Notes: generated by a model from the sequence alone, not told the origin. Counted from the first letter of the stretch, positions 7,810-17,361 are shown. The stretch is DNA of 64,000 nt from Frigidibacter sp. SD6-1 (GCF_030143255.1 NZ_JARJNR010000002.1:62001-126000), one strand, 5' to 3'. Made by a program: numbers and translations.

Positions 7810-9096
7810 TCAGATGTCGCGCAGGTTTCTGAGATCGGCGGTCAGCGGCACGTCGGGCAGGAAGTCGTTGGCGACGATATCGACCTTGATGCCGTGATCG
7901 CCACCCATCGCCCATTGCCCACCGACCAGGGGCGTGATCGAGACATTGCGCCCGAACGGCCCCTTGGAGAAGTTGACAGGCCCCATCGTGGTCACGATGT
8001 CGGTGGCGGCCAGCGCCGCATTAACGGATTCCGCGTCGTCGGGATCGGATGCCGTGGCAAGCGCGTTGATGCCGACGTCGAAGATGGCCTGCGTCCAGCC
8101 CAGGGGCGGCGTCCAGGCCTTGCCCGAGGCGGCGGTCCAGTCGGCGGCGAGCTGCGCCGAACTGCGCCCGGTCAGGCCCGAGGCGAAGGGGAAGTTCGGC
8201 GCCCAGACGATTTCCATGGTCAGCCCGTCGGCCAGATCGCCCAGCGTCTGCACCGCGGCCGGGAAGACCAGCGCCTTGCCGATGGTCGCGGCCTTGGGGC
8301 GCAGCCCCTGCTGCCTGGCCTGACGCCAGAACGTGTTCCAGTCGGGCGGGTTCAGCACCCCTGTCAGGATCTCTGCCTCCGCCTCGTTGAAGGCACTGAT
8401 ATGGGCGGTGAAATTGTCCGTCCCGTTCTGGAAGGTGCCGGGGTTGATCAGATCGTAGCCAAGGCCGGGCAGAAGGCCGGGCGCGCCCACCTTCGGGTCG
8501 GCCCAGGCCGCGCCGTCGGCATCGTTGGGGAAGAGGCCGCCAACGACCTTGTTGCTGTCCAGCCGGTTCCACATCGCCGCATAGGTGTTCAGCGCCTCGG
8601 CCAGACCGAAGAAGAAGTGGTAGGTATAGTCAAAGCCGGCATCGGGTGTGCCACCCCGGCCGAAATACCACGCCTCCCACGGGGCGGCGGTCGAGGCGCA
8701 GGGAATTTCGGCCAGTTCGCACTGGTCGGCCACCGGGTTGGTGGTGTCGGGCGTGGCCGTCACCAGCATCAGGTTGACGCCGTCGCTTTCGATCAGTTCG
8801 GCGGCAACGCTTGCGGCCCGGCTGGACGAGGACTGGCTGTCCTTGACGATGATCTCGACCTCGCGCGTCCTGCCACCGGCCTGAATGCCGCCCGCCAGCG
8901 CCTTGCGCACGCCGTCGAGGATGAAGTTGTCAGTCTCGCCAAAGACCGCCAGCGGCCCGGTCTGGGGCGAGACATAACCGACCTTCAGCGGGCGGTCCTG
9001 CGCATAAAGCGGCAGCGGAAAGGCCGATGCGGCAGTGGCGGCAAGACCCCCCTTCAGAAGCGTGCGGCGGTTTGGCTGAATGAGTTTGTTCGTCAT
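7810..9096 (-). CDS. Periplasmic substrate-binding protein of the Liv-type importer
   Basis: This 428-residue protein starts with a twin-arginine signal (NRRTLLKGG followed by a hydrophobic stretch to YAQ). The mature part begins RPLKVGYVSPQTGPLAVFGE, typical of type I periplasmic binding proteins of the LivJ/AmiC class. It is the first gene of the operon and the operator-like dyad lies 42 bases upstream of its ATG. Binding proteins of this class with aromatic-pathway neighbours usually bind aromatic or aliphatic acids, which is the inference here. Tat export suggests folding, or cofactor-free assembly, before secretion. Confidence 0.9.
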   Translation of the reverse strand: MTNKLIQPNRRTLLKGGLAATAASAFPLPLYAQDRPLKVGYVSPQTGPLAVFGETDNFILDGVRKALAGGIQAGGRTREVEIIVKDSQSSSSRAASVAAELIESDGVNLMLVTATPDTTNPVADQCELAEIPCASTAAPWEAWYFGRGGTPDAGFDYTYHFFFGLAEALNTYAAMWNRLDSNKVVGGLFPNDADGAAWADPKVGAPGLLPGLGYDLINPGTFQNGTDNFTAHISAFNEAEAEILTGVLNPPDWNTFWRQARQQGLRPKAATIGKALVFPAAVQTLGDLADGLTMEIVWAPNFPFASGLTGRSSAQLAADWTAASGKAWTPPLGWTQAIFDVGINALATASDPDDAESVNAALAATDIVTTMGPVNFSKGPFGRNVSITPLVGGQWAMGGDHGIKVDIVANDFLPDVPLTADLRNLRDI

Positions 9097-9138
9097 CTTC
9101 CGTCTCCCATCCTGGTCCCGCTCTTGCGGACCCGTTTA

Positions 9139-9158
9139 GACATTTCATTTAACATTTC
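9139..9158. promoter_or_regulatory. Operator-like dyad 1, upstream of the importer operon
   Basis: Read on the minus strand, 9139-9158 gives a sequence sharing 15 of 20 bases with the perfect dyad at 14039-14058 (AAATGTTA half plus a degenerate right half). It lies 42 bases upstream of the binding-protein start. It is the weakest of three similar sites and a candidate GntR-regulator target. Confidence 0.55.
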
Positions 9159-9206
9159 AGTTGGAGCAGCAAAATTTTTTGCCTGCTTGTGCGGGTTGCG
9201 TTCCTC

Positions 9207-10160
9207 TCAGTCGAAGAAGGACGGCGGCGGGGCCATGCCCCATTGGGTCGTCTCGTCGGCGGTGCCCACGAAATAGACCGGCTCGTAATCGTCGTTGATC
9301 AGGTCGGTATCGGTATAGTGCTCCACCCGGTTGCCGAACGGGTCCTTCCAGTAATCGTAGATGAGCGAGCCCAGATAGTGCCGCCCGACACCGGCATCGA
9401 GGTGCCAGCCCTTCTCGACCAGATAGTCATGCCCGGAGGTTACGGCGTCGAGGTCCAGCACCTCGTAGGACGAATGGTGGCAGCCGAAATTGACCGACTG
9501 CGTGATAAGCATGCAGTGATGTTCGACATAGTCCTGCCCGCGGTCGTAGCGCAGGAAGGTGCCGACGACCTTGGGGTCGGGTTCGTCGGAATGGGCGCAG
9601 ATATAGTCGGAGGGGACAAGGTCGAAATGCTGCCGGAACCAGGCGATTTCCTTCGGCGCATCGGCGACCCAAAGCACGAAATGGCCGATGCGCAGGATCG
9701 GGGTGATATCGGCGCGCTGACGCACCGCCGTGTTGAACCGCAGATGCGAGGAGGCGAAGTTCATCTGGTAGACGCGCCGCGCGGGCAGTTCCGGCACCGT
9801 TTCCGCCCCGTATTCCAGCCAGAGGTTGTGGCCGTTCGGCGTCTTCAGCGAAACCCGCTCGCCGCCGCCCGGTTCGGTGATCCGCTCGATGGCCGAGGCG
9901 CCGGGGATGCGCGCGGCCTTTTCCAGTTCGGCCCTGGACCGGACCCGGAAAGCACCGCCGAGGAACTTGTTCTCGGCCCCTTTCCGCGTGACATGGATAT
10001 GATGCGCCGAGCCGGTGCCGCGCATGTAAAGCGCGCCGTCGGTCCGGGCAGAGCGCTTCATGCCGAAATCGGTCAGGAATCGCTCCATCAGGTCCAGATC
10101 GTCGGCCATGTAGGCGGTGTAGGCCACGTCATCGAGCAGTATTCGGTCGGACATCGTCAT
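9207..10160 (-). CDS. Extradiol-type ring-cleavage dioxygenase (VOC family)
   Basis: This 317-residue protein has two consecutive VOC modules. The C-terminal module carries the presumed Fe(II) triad His160 (RIGHFVLWV), His228 or His229 (CHHSSYEV) and Glu280 (NRVEHYTD). The segment from GRH261 to DPFGNRVE280 closely follows the extradiol dioxygenase signature, including second-sphere His261 and Tyr270. The family cleaves catechol-like rings next to the two hydroxyls. It is the last gene of the operon encoding a molybdenum hydroxylase, so it probably opens a ring that the hydroxylase prepares. The substrate is not predictable. Confidence 0.88.
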   Translation of the reverse strand: MTMSDRILLDDVAYTAYMADDLDLMERFLTDFGMKRSARTDGALYMRGTGSAHHIHVTRKGAENKFLGGAFRVRSRAELEKAARIPGASAIERITEPGGGERVSLKTPNGHNLWLEYGAETVPELPARRVYQMNFASSHLRFNTAVRQRADITPILRIGHFVLWVADAPKEIAWFRQHFDLVPSDYICAHSDEPDPKVVGTFLRYDRGQDYVEHHCMLITQSVNFGCHHSSYEVLDLDAVTSGHDYLVEKGWHLDAGVGRHYLGSLIYDYWKDPFGNRVEHYTDTDLINDDYEPVYFVGTADETTQWGMAPPPSFFD

Positions 10161-10165
10161 TTCCC

Positions 10166-12565
10166 TTACAAGCGTTGACCAGAGACGCAGGAGGACCCTG
10201 CGGGGTTCTCGGCGCCGCCAGATTGCAGCATCGCCAGGACCTTTTCCGGTGTCATCGGTACGGAGTGCAGGCGCACGCCGATCGCATCATAGATCGCGTT
10301 GGCGACGGCGGCGGCGGGGTTGACCACCCCGGCCTCGCCCACGCCCTTCGCACCCAAGGGGCCCTTTTCGAACGGATCCTCGATCATCAGCGTCTCCAGC
10401 TCGGGGACATCCATGACCGTCGGCGCAAGGTAGGTCAGCAGCGTGTCGTTCAGCACCTCGCCGGTCTTCTGATCCAGCACGAAATCTTCCTTCAGCGCAA
10501 ATCCCAGCCCCTGCACCGCAGCACCCTGCATCTGCGATTCGACCAGCAGCGGGTTGATCGCGCGGCCGATATCGTGCGCGGCCAGGTAGCGCAGCACGCT
10601 GACATGGCCGGTTTCGGTATCCACCTCGACCTCGGCGAAGGCGGCCTGATGATTGGGGTGGTGCGAGGTCGAGAGGTAAGAGCCGGAGGCGGTGATCTGC
10701 GCGCCGGCATCCGAGAAGTTGTAGATCTCGTCATGCGCCACTTCGCCGATCGGGATGGCCTTGTCGGGCTGGCCCTCGGGATAGATCTCTCCGCCCTTCG
10801 CCACCAGCTGATCCGGCGTGACCTTGATCTGGCGTTTCTCGAAATGCGGCACCGCCCGTTCGCGGATGATGGCGTTGATCTTGCGGGCGCAATCGGCCAC
10901 CGCATTGCCGACAACGAACATCGACCGGCTGGCATGCGACCCGATGTCGAACAGCGTCACATCGGTATCACCGGTCACGATGCGGATCTTGTCATAGGGG
11001 ACGCCCGAGAGTTCCGCCGCCACCTGCGCCAGCGCGCCAAGGATCCCCTGCCCCATCTCGCACGGCGAGATGACCAGATTGGCCGACCCGTCCGCCTGCA
11101 CCTTCATGATGGCGCTGGAATGTTCCAGCAGGAACCCCCCTGCCCCGGAAGCGTGATTGAGGATCGACATGCCGACCCCGCGCTTGAAGCGGCCTTCGTC
11201 CTTCTGGCGGTCCCAGCCACGGAACTTGTTTGCCCAGTCGAACGCCTTCGCGCCTTCGTCGATGCATTCCTGCAGACGCGAATGCTCCAGCTTGCAGGGG
11301 ATGAAAAAGCTCTGCTCGCCCTCCTTGCGGATGTTCTTCGCGCGTATCTCGATCGGGTCCATGCCCAGCCGCTCGGCCAGCATGTCGATGGCCTGTTGCA
11401 GGACGAACGCCCCTTCGGCATTGCCGTAGCCGCGAAAACCCGCCGTGACGGGGGTGTTGGTGTAGACCACCTTCACATGCCCATAGACATTCTCGCAGCG
11501 GAAAAGGCCGAGGCTTTTCTGCATGTTCACCAGCGATGTGGTGGCCGAATGCGACAGATAGGCCCCCGCATCCGAAACGATATGCTGTTCGATCCCGATC
11601 ACCGTGCCGTCCGACTTCGCGGCCAGACGCACCGTCTGGTGCTGGTCGGTGCGCGAGGAATAGCCGTTGAAATCCTCCTCCCGGGTCGAGGTCACGCGGA
11701 TGGGGCGGCCGGTATGGCGCGCCAGCAGCACCGCGACCGGCTCCAGCCCCAGCGCCAGCCGCGCACCGAAGCCGCCGCCGATCGCGGGCGAAATCCAGCG
11801 GATGTCACCATCGTTCAGGTCGGGAAAGACTCGTTCCGACAGATGCTTCTTGCCAAGATGAGGCCCCTGCGACGGGCTGATGACCGTCAGCCGCCCGGTT
11901 TCATCGAAATGGGCGATGGCGCTGTCGGTTTCCATGTGCAGGTGCTTCTGCCGTGAATTGACGCCGGAAAACTCCACCACCACATCGGCCTCATCGAAGG
12001 CTTTTCCGGTGTCGCCCATGTTGAACGGGTGATCCATCTCGAAGGCGATGTTGTTCTTCACATCGTCATGGACCGCGACCGCGCCGGGCTTCATCGCCTC
12101 GAACGGGTCGAAGACCGGCTGCAACAGCTCATATTCGACCTCGATCAGGTCCAGCGCCTGTTCGGCGACATAGATATCCTCGGCGGCGACAGCGGCGACG
12201 CAATCGCCGCGATAGCGGCAAAGGTCTGTCAGGATACGCTGGTCCTGCCGTTCGCCATCGAAAGCGAAACTCGGCAGAGCCTCGGCCATGGTGGAGCGTG
12301 AGAACCGCGCCTCGGGCGCATCCTTCGCCGTCAGCACGGCCAGCACGCCGGGCAGCGCCTCGGCCTTGCTGGTGTCGATCCGCTTCACGCGGGCGAAGGG
12401 ATGGGGGCAGTGCAAGAGCCGCCCTTCGGCGAGGCCGGGCATGTCGATATCCTCGGTATAGACGGCCTGGCCCGTGACCTTTTTCTTCACATCGGGCTTT
12501 TGCAGGTCGCGGCCCACATAGAGCAGGTCGTCGGTATCCGCCGGGGAAAGCCTGACCGTCTTCAT
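10166..12565 (-). CDS. Molybdenum hydroxylase large subunit (xanthine dehydrogenase family), system 1
   Basis: This 799-residue protein binds molybdopterin cytosine dinucleotide-type cofactor. Visible motifs are AIGGGFGARLALG, TAGFRGYGNAEGAF, CEMGQGILGALAQVA and GAKGVGEAGVVNP with the catalytic base Glu744. The FRGYG loop resembles 4-hydroxybenzoyl-CoA reductase or aldehyde-oxidase-like members more than CoxL. It would hydroxylate an electron-poor carbon using water. Its ATG overlaps the iron-sulfur subunit gene by ATGA, so the order FAD, FeS, Mo subunit, dioxygenase is one operon. Confidence 0.93.
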   Translation of the reverse strand: MKTVRLSPADTDDLLYVGRDLQKPDVKKKVTGQAVYTEDIDMPGLAEGRLLHCPHPFARVKRIDTSKAEALPGVLAVLTAKDAPEARFSRSTMAEALPSFAFDGERQDQRILTDLCRYRGDCVAAVAAEDIYVAEQALDLIEVEYELLQPVFDPFEAMKPGAVAVHDDVKNNIAFEMDHPFNMGDTGKAFDEADVVVEFSGVNSRQKHLHMETDSAIAHFDETGRLTVISPSQGPHLGKKHLSERVFPDLNDGDIRWISPAIGGGFGARLALGLEPVAVLLARHTGRPIRVTSTREEDFNGYSSRTDQHQTVRLAAKSDGTVIGIEQHIVSDAGAYLSHSATTSLVNMQKSLGLFRCENVYGHVKVVYTNTPVTAGFRGYGNAEGAFVLQQAIDMLAERLGMDPIEIRAKNIRKEGEQSFFIPCKLEHSRLQECIDEGAKAFDWANKFRGWDRQKDEGRFKRGVGMSILNHASGAGGFLLEHSSAIMKVQADGSANLVISPCEMGQGILGALAQVAAELSGVPYDKIRIVTGDTDVTLFDIGSHASRSMFVVGNAVADCARKINAIIRERAVPHFEKRQIKVTPDQLVAKGGEIYPEGQPDKAIPIGEVAHDEIYNFSDAGAQITASGSYLSTSHHPNHQAAFAEVEVDTETGHVSVLRYLAAHDIGRAINPLLVESQMQGAAVQGLGFALKEDFVLDQKTGEVLNDTLLTYLAPTVMDVPELETLMIEDPFEKGPLGAKGVGEAGVVNPAAAVANAIYDAIGVRLHSVPMTPEKVLAMLQSGGAENPAGSSCVSGQRL

Positions 12566-13044
12566 TCTGCCGCCTCCTGCGCCGCTGCCGTCGCCTCCAT
12601 GATCGCATCAACGATCTTCACATAGCCGGTGCAGCGGCAGATATTGCCCGAGATCGCCACCTTCACCTCTTCGCGCGTGGGCCGGGGATTGCTGCGCAAG
12701 AGCGCCTCGGCGGTCATCAGCATGCCCGAGGTGCAAAAGCCGCATTGCGCCGCGTTGTTGCGGGCGAACGCTTCCTGCAGGGCGGACAGGTCTCCGCCCG
12801 GCTTCGCCAGCCCCTCGACTGTCTCGATCTTCCTGTCGCGGGCGTTGACGGCCAGCTGGATGCAGGAACAGACCGGCACCCCGTCCATCAGCACGGTGCA
12901 GGCGCCGCAATTGCCGCCGGTGCAGGCGCGCTTGGTGCCGGTCAGGCGCAGCTGGTCGCGCAATACGTCGGCCAGCGTCATATGGGGCGCGATGACCGTA
13001 TCGCGGTCGCGGCCGTTCACGTTGAATGTGGCGAGCATTTTCAT
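12562..13044 (-). CDS. Molybdenum hydroxylase 2Fe-2S subunit, system 1
   Basis: This 160-residue electron-transfer subunit has the plant-type cluster motif CTGGNCGACTVLMDG with a following cysteine, and the second cluster motifs CGFCTSGM and CRCTGYVKI. It passes electrons from molybdenum to the FAD subunit. The start at 13044 is chosen because it gives MKMLATFNVNG, the usual family N-terminus, and overlaps the FAD gene stop by ATGA. The upstream open frame encodes nothing recognisable. Confidence 0.95.
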   Translation of the reverse strand: MKMLATFNVNGRDRDTVIAPHMTLADVLRDQLRLTGTKRACTGGNCGACTVLMDGVPVCSCIQLAVNARDRKIETVEGLAKPGGDLSALQEAFARNNAAQCGFCTSGMLMTAEALLRSNPRPTREEVKVAISGNICRCTGYVKIVDAIMEATAAAQEAAE

Positions 13045-13973
13045 GATGCATCCTCCAGAATCTCGGCGGCATCCTCGAACGGGTCGTGGCGCGACTTCGC
13101 CCGGCTGGCAGCCTGTGCGATGGTGTCGCGCAGAAGGACACGGCACTGCGCGAAGCGGGTCTTTTCGACCCATGCCAGATCGGTGACCGGATCAAGCTCC
13201 GCCAGGACCGCATCCGCCGCCTGTTCAAACAGGTCGAAGTTCGGCGCCTCGCCCACCAGTACCGCCTCGGCGGCCCTGTAGCGATGGGGGCGGAAGCTCC
13301 AGCTGCCCAGCACCACGCGGGCGTCGATGATTCTTGCCCGGTCCTCGTCCAGCGTGACCATGGCGGCGGCGTTGAGCTTGTGCAGGTCGTCGATGGTCCG
13401 GCGCGAGCGGTAGATCTTCTTGAAACTGCTGCCCGAATCCGCCTTGTGCGGCGGGCAGAAGACCTGCGTCACCACTTCGCCGCGCGACAGGACCGTCTGA
13501 AACTTCGCCGTGTAGAAGTCTTCCAGCTTCACCACGCGATCCCCGCCCTGCCCCGTCACATGCAGTTCGGCATCCAGCGCCATGGCCGCAGTCGGCAGAT
13601 CGAAATAGGGCACGCCGCTGCAGAGGTTGCCGACGATGCTGCCCATGTTGCCGATATGGGGCGGGTAAAGCTGTTCGCAGGCTTCGTGAAGCGCCGCGAA
13701 CCGCTTGCCGGCCCAAATATGCGGCAAGAGCGCCGAAGCGACGACCTTGGCGCCCAGCCGCATGCCGGTCCTGGGATGGATGCTGAAATCATCAAGCCCC
13801 GGGATGCGGGCCAGGCTGACAAGGCAGGGCTCGCGCCTTTGACGCCGACGCAAGGAGGGGACCAATGTGCAACCGCCCATGATGAACGGCGCCGAGTGGC
13901 GGCGCGCAAGGTCGATCGCTTCGGCCACGCTTTCCGGCTCGTAGAATTCAAAGGGCAACAGCACCCTACCCAT
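13041..13973 (-). CDS. Molybdenum hydroxylase FAD subunit, system 1
   Basis: This 310-residue subunit has the FAD-binding pattern FIMGGCTLVPSL near residue 30 and the PPHIGNMGSIVGNLCSG segment near residue 105, typical of CoxM/XdhB-like subunits. It hands electrons to an external acceptor. It is the promoter-proximal gene of the leftward operon. The operator-like dyad at 14039-14058 is about 65 bases upstream of its ATG. Residues 40-50 (VPSLRRRQRREP) are unusually basic for this family. Confidence 0.93.
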   Translation of the reverse strand: MGRVLLPFEFYEPESVAEAIDLARRHSAPFIMGGCTLVPSLRRRQRREPCLVSLARIPGLDDFSIHPRTGMRLGAKVVASALLPHIWAGKRFAALHEACEQLYPPHIGNMGSIVGNLCSGVPYFDLPTAAMALDAELHVTGQGGDRVVKLEDFYTAKFQTVLSRGEVVTQVFCPPHKADSGSSFKKIYRSRRTIDDLHKLNAAAMVTLDEDRARIIDARVVLGSWSFRPHRYRAAEAVLVGEAPNFDLFEQAADAVLAELDPVTDLAWVEKTRFAQCRVLLRDTIAQAASRAKSRHDPFEDAAEILEDAS

Positions 13974-14038
13974 GTAGCCTCCCTGTCTGCCGACTCGTTC
14001 CAGCTTTCCGCAAAGCTAGCAGGTCCGTTCGGCTTTGT

Positions 14039-14058
14039 AAAATGTTAGATGACATTTT
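14039..14058. promoter_or_regulatory. Operator-like dyad 2, divergent hydroxylase/cupin promoter
   Basis: This is a perfect inverted repeat of seven bases (AAAATGT-N6-ACATTTT) in the 152-base gap between two divergent operons. It matches 17 of 20 bases of the dyad at 20723-20742 and 15 of 20 at 9139-9158. It is placed to control both directions and is AT-rich against a GC-rich background. The GntR protein at 17362 is the most likely binder, by inference. Confidence 0.7.
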
Positions 14059-14125
14059 TTTGCTTGCAAGCCCTTCCTTCCCATGCAACCCTTGGGATGA
14101 AAATTGGCCGGCACGGAGAACGAAC

Positions 14126-14536
14126 ATGACGTTAGAGATCCACACTGACTGGCGGAAGGTTCTTGAAGACAGCGCGGCGGACCCCGATGGCTGGATCGTC
14201 TTCCCCAACGGGCTGCGCCAGTATTTCTTGTGGAAGAACGAGGAAACCGGCGCCTCCATCGCGATTCTCGACTTTCCGAAAGGCGTGGGCGTCCCCGAAA
14301 AACACTCGCACGCCTCCAACCAGGCGATGATCTGCATGGAAGGCGAATATCACTATACCGACAGCAATATCGCGCTGACGCCAGGCTCTTTCTACTGCAA
14401 TCCCAAGGGGCACCCGCACGGGCCGACGATGGCGGTCGAGCGGTCGGTGCTGATCGAATTCTATGACGGTCCGCATTATGCGGAAAAGCCGTCCTTCCAT
14501 TCGGACGAAACCTACAAGACCACGCTCACCAGATAA
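14126..14536 (+). CDS. Small cupin-domain protein
   Basis: This 136-residue protein has a single cupin barrel: PEKHSHASNQAMICMEGEYHYTD gives the first cupin motif with two histidines but glutamine where glutamate is usual, and CNPKGHPHGP gives the second motif. A metal site is likely but not certain. The ATG at 14126 is chosen for the upstream CGGAG ribosome-binding site. It is the first gene of the rightward operon, 22 bases before the FAH-like gene. Cupins in such clusters are isomerases, dioxygenases or binding proteins, and the role here is unknown. Confidence 0.82.
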   Translation: MTLEIHTDWRKVLEDSAADPDGWIVFPNGLRQYFLWKNEETGASIAILDFPKGVGVPEKHSHASNQAMICMEGEYHYTDSNIALTPGSFYCNPKGHPHGPTMAVERSVLIEFYDGPHYAEKPSFHSDETYKTTLTR

Positions 14537-14558
14537 GCCTGACACCGAAGAGACCAGT

Positions 14559-15416
14559 ATGAAACTAGCAAGATATGGTGCTGCGGGCCGGGAACGGCCG
14601 ACCGTCCTTGACGGGGCGGGCAGGCTGCGCGACCTCTCGGGCCTGGTGGCTGACGTTGATGGCGCGTCCCTTTCGGACGGCCTGATCGAACGCCTGAAGG
14701 GGGTCGATCTTTCCACCCTGCCCCTGGTGGACGAGGGCGAGAGGCTCGGCCCCTGCGTCGGCCGGGTCGGAAAGATCGTGGCGGTCGGCCTGAACTATGC
14801 CGAACACGCGCGCGAAGGGGGCCGCGACATCCCTCAGGAGCCGCTCCTGTTCATGAAGGCGACCAGCTCGATCTCTGGCCCCGACGATCCGATCGTCCTG
14901 CCACGCGGCTCCGAAAAGACGGACTGGGAAGTCGAACTTGCCGTCGTGATCGGCCGCACGGCCCGCTATGTCGAGGAAGATGCGGCCCTTGGCCATGTCG
15001 CGGGCTACGCCCTTTTCAACGATCTTTCCGAACGTGACCACCAGCTGAACCGGGGCGGCCAATGGACCAAGGGCAAGGGCCATGACAGTTTCGGCCCGCT
15101 CGGTCCCTGGCTCGTCACCGCCGACGAACTGGGCGACCCCGGCGATATCGACCTCTGGCTTGAGGTCGACGGCGAACGGCATCAGGCGGCGAACACCTCT
15201 GACATGATCTTCTGCGTCGCCCGGCTGGTGTCCTATATCAGCACCTACATGACGCTCGATCCCGGTGACGTGATCATCACCGGCACACCCTCGGGCGTCG
15301 GCAACGGCATCCGCCCCGAACCCAAATTCCTGCGCGCGGGCCAGACCGTGCGGCTGGGCGGCACCCGCCTTGGCATTCAGACCCATACCGTCGTGGCCGA
15401 AGGTGGCGTGGCATGA
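14559..15416 (+). CDS. Fumarylacetoacetate-hydrolase-family protein
   Basis: This 285-residue protein begins MKLARYGAAGRERP. The metal-binding pattern is complete (DWEVELAVVIG for the Glu-x-Glu pair, FNDLSERD, and TGTPSGVGNG near residue 243). Members hydrolyse, decarboxylate or isomerise acylpyruvates and meta-cleavage products, for example fumarylpyruvate hydrolase, HpaG or diketo-deoxyrhamnonate hydrolase. Next to an extradiol dioxygenase and an RraA-like aldolase it plausibly processes the ring-cleavage product. Its stop overlaps the coxG-like start by ATGA. Confidence 0.92.
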   Translation: MKLARYGAAGRERPTVLDGAGRLRDLSGLVADVDGASLSDGLIERLKGVDLSTLPLVDEGERLGPCVGRVGKIVAVGLNYAEHAREGGRDIPQEPLLFMKATSSISGPDDPIVLPRGSEKTDWEVELAVVIGRTARYVEEDAALGHVAGYALFNDLSERDHQLNRGGQWTKGKGHDSFGPLGPWLVTADELGDPGDIDLWLEVDGERHQAANTSDMIFCVARLVSYISTYMTLDPGDVIITGTPSGVGNGIRPEPKFLRAGQTVRLGGTRLGIQTHTVVAEGGVA

Positions 15417-16027
15417 AGTTTTCCCGCAGTGTGGACCTGCCCTTTGACCGGCGCACGGTGTGGGCGGGGCTGAACAACCCCGACATCCTGCGCGACTGCA
15501 TCCCGGGCTGCGAAAGCTTCGACGCGCCGCAGCCCGACCATTTCGATGTCGTTTCGGTCATCAAGATCGGCATGATCAAGGCGCGATTCGAGGGTGCGGT
15601 GGACCTGACCGATATCGACGCGCCGAACGGCTACCGCATCACCGGCGCGGGCAAGGGCGGCGTCGCCGGCTATGCCTCGGGCGCGGCGACCGTCCGGCTG
15701 GATGAGAGCGACACAGGCACGCGGCTGCATTACGAGGCCGAGGCCAAGGTGGGCGGCAAGATCGCGCAGCTGGGCAGCCGGCTGATCGACACGGTCGCAA
15801 ACCAGATGGCGGATCAGTTCTTCCGCCGCTTCGCCGAGGCGCTGGAGCGGCAGGAGAGCGGTGGCGCGGCTCCATCGGCCCCAGCCACCGCGACACCTCC
15901 GGGCCCTGCCCGCTCGCCTTCGCGCCCGCCCGCACAGGCACGGTCAGCCGACTGGCTGCTGCCGTATGTCGTCGGTCTTGCCTCCGGCATCCTGATCGGC
16001 GCGTTCGCGGTGATGGCGCTGGGGTAG
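15413..16027 (+). CDS. CoxG-like SRPBCC protein with membrane tail
   Basis: This 204-residue protein opens with a CoxG-type SRPBCC domain: [29 protein letters not shown] and [17 protein letters not shown]. Then follow a Pro/Ala-rich linker near residues 145-180 and a single C-terminal transmembrane helix ([19 protein letters not shown]). In carbon-monoxide oxidisers CoxG recruits the Mo hydroxylase to the membrane. The same architecture here suggests that hydroxylase system 2 is membrane-tethered and delivers electrons to the respiratory chain. System 1 has no such partner gene. It is four bases from the iron-sulfur subunit gene. Confidence 0.9.
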   Translation: MKFSRSVDLPFDRRTVWAGLNNPDILRDCIPGCESFDAPQPDHFDVVSVIKIGMIKARFEGAVDLTDIDAPNGYRITGAGKGGVAGYASGAATVRLDESDTGTRLHYEAEAKVGGKIAQLGSRLIDTVANQMADQFFRRFAEALERQESGGAAPSAPATATPPGPARSPSRPPAQARSADWLLPYVVGLASGILIGAFAVMALG

Positions 16028-16030
16028 ATC

Positions 16031-16522
16031 ATGGGACAGCACAGCCTGACATTCCGCATCAACGGCCACGACCGACAGGCGCGGGTCGCGTCCAACACCC
16101 TGCTTGTGGACCTGTTGCGCCGCGACTTCGGCCTGACGGGGACCCATGTCGGCTGCGACACGACCCAATGCGGCTGCTGCACCGTGCATGTCGATGGCGA
16201 GGCGGTGAAATCCTGCACCATGCTTGCCGTTCAGGCCGCCGGACGCGAGATCACGACGATCGAGGGGCTGTCCGGGCCCGACGGCCCGCTGCATCCGGTG
16301 CAGGAGGCGATGCGCGCCCGCCACGGTCTGCAATGCGGCTTCTGCACGCCGGGCATCGTGATGCTGCTGGCCGATTTCCTGGCCCGCCATCCTGCGGCCG
16401 ACGAAAAGGCGATCCGCGAGGCGCTTGACGGCAACCTGTGCCGCTGCACCGGCTATCAGCATATCGTCGACGCGGCGCTTGCGGTGCTGCAACCGTCGGA
16501 CAGGGGCGGTGCGGATGTATGA
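16031..16522 (+). CDS. Molybdenum hydroxylase 2Fe-2S subunit, system 2
   Basis: This 163-residue subunit has the two cluster motifs [15 protein letters not shown] and [10 protein letters not shown] with [10 protein letters not shown]. It transfers electrons between the molybdenum and FAD subunits. The CDTTQCGCC form is typical of CoxS-like proteins, consistent with the adjoining CoxG. Its end overlaps the FAD subunit gene by eight bases, indicating translational coupling. Confidence 0.95.
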   Translation: MGQHSLTFRINGHDRQARVASNTLLVDLLRRDFGLTGTHVGCDTTQCGCCTVHVDGEAVKSCTMLAVQAAGREITTIEGLSGPDGPLHPVQEAMRARHGLQCGFCTPGIVMLLADFLARHPAADEKAIREALDGNLCRCTGYQHIVDAALAVLQPSDRGGADV

Positions 16523-17348
16523 CTTCACTTATCTCCGCCCCCGTTCGGTGGACGAGGCCGTGGCCGCCTTGCGCGACGGCTTTGACGCGCGCCCGCTTGC
16601 GGGGGGCATGACGCTTCTGCCGACGATGAAGGCGCGGCTGTCGTCGCCCGGCACGCTGGTCGACCTGAGCGGGATCGCCGCGCTGAAGGGCATCGAGGTC
16701 GCAGACGACCGGATCGAGGTCGGCGCCATGACCCGCCATGCCGATGTGGCCGGCGACGACAGGGTGCGCCGGACGATACCGGCCCTGTCCGAACTGGCCG
16801 GCAGCATCGGCGACCGGCAGGTGCGCAACCGCGGCACGATGGGCGGGGCGCTGTCCAACGCCGATCCCTCGGCCGACTATCCCGCCGCCGCGCTGGCGCT
16901 GGACGCGCGCCTGACGACAAGCACGCGCACAGTCGGGGTCGAGGACTTCTTCCTCGGCACCTTCACGACCTGTCTTGAGGAAGACGAACTGCTCTGCCGG
17001 ATCGGCTTCCGCATTCCGCGCGCTGCGGCCTATGTCAAAGTCTGCAATCCCTCCTCGGGCTATGCGATGACCGGCGTCTTCATCGCCCGCTTCGACGCGG
17101 GGTATCGTGTCGCCGTCACCGGCGCCGCCAGCCGGTATTTCCGCCACACCGCACTGGAAGCCGCGCTCGACGCGGGCGCCGACGCCGCGGCGGCGCTGAA
17201 AATCGATCCCCCGCAGCAGGAGTACCTTTCCGATCTGCACGCGCCCGGCCAATATCGGCGGAATCTGGTGCGGGTCGTCGGCGCGCGGGCTGTGGAACGG
17301 CTGCACGCCACGCAGGCAGAGACACCGCACCCGAACGATGCCGACTGA
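16515..17348 (+). CDS. Molybdenum hydroxylase FAD subunit, system 2
   Basis: This 277-residue CoxM-like subunit begins [16 protein letters not shown] and shows the FAD motifs [12 protein letters not shown] and [26 protein letters not shown]. The start at 16515 gives the usual family N-terminus and overlaps the iron-sulfur gene; the frame upstream of it is a shadow. It completes the second hydroxylase together with 16031 and 18039, although the GntR regulator gene lies between this gene and the large subunit. Confidence 0.94.
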   Translation: MYDFTYLRPRSVDEAVAALRDGFDARPLAGGMTLLPTMKARLSSPGTLVDLSGIAALKGIEVADDRIEVGAMTRHADVAGDDRVRRTIPALSELAGSIGDRQVRNRGTMGGALSNADPSADYPAAALALDARLTTSTRTVGVEDFFLGTFTTCLEEDELLCRIGFRIPRAAAYVKVCNPSSGYAMTGVFIARFDAGYRVAVTGAASRYFRHTALEAALDAGADAAAALKIDPPQQEYLSDLHAPGQYRRNLVRVVGARAVERLHATQAETPHPNDAD

Positions 17349-17361
17349 AAAGGTGAAACCG

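Noticed and set aside
10175-11956. 593-codon rightward open frame
   Set aside because: It is antisense to the Mo hydroxylase large subunit, whose own frame carries all family motifs. Long antisense frames are common in such GC-rich DNA.
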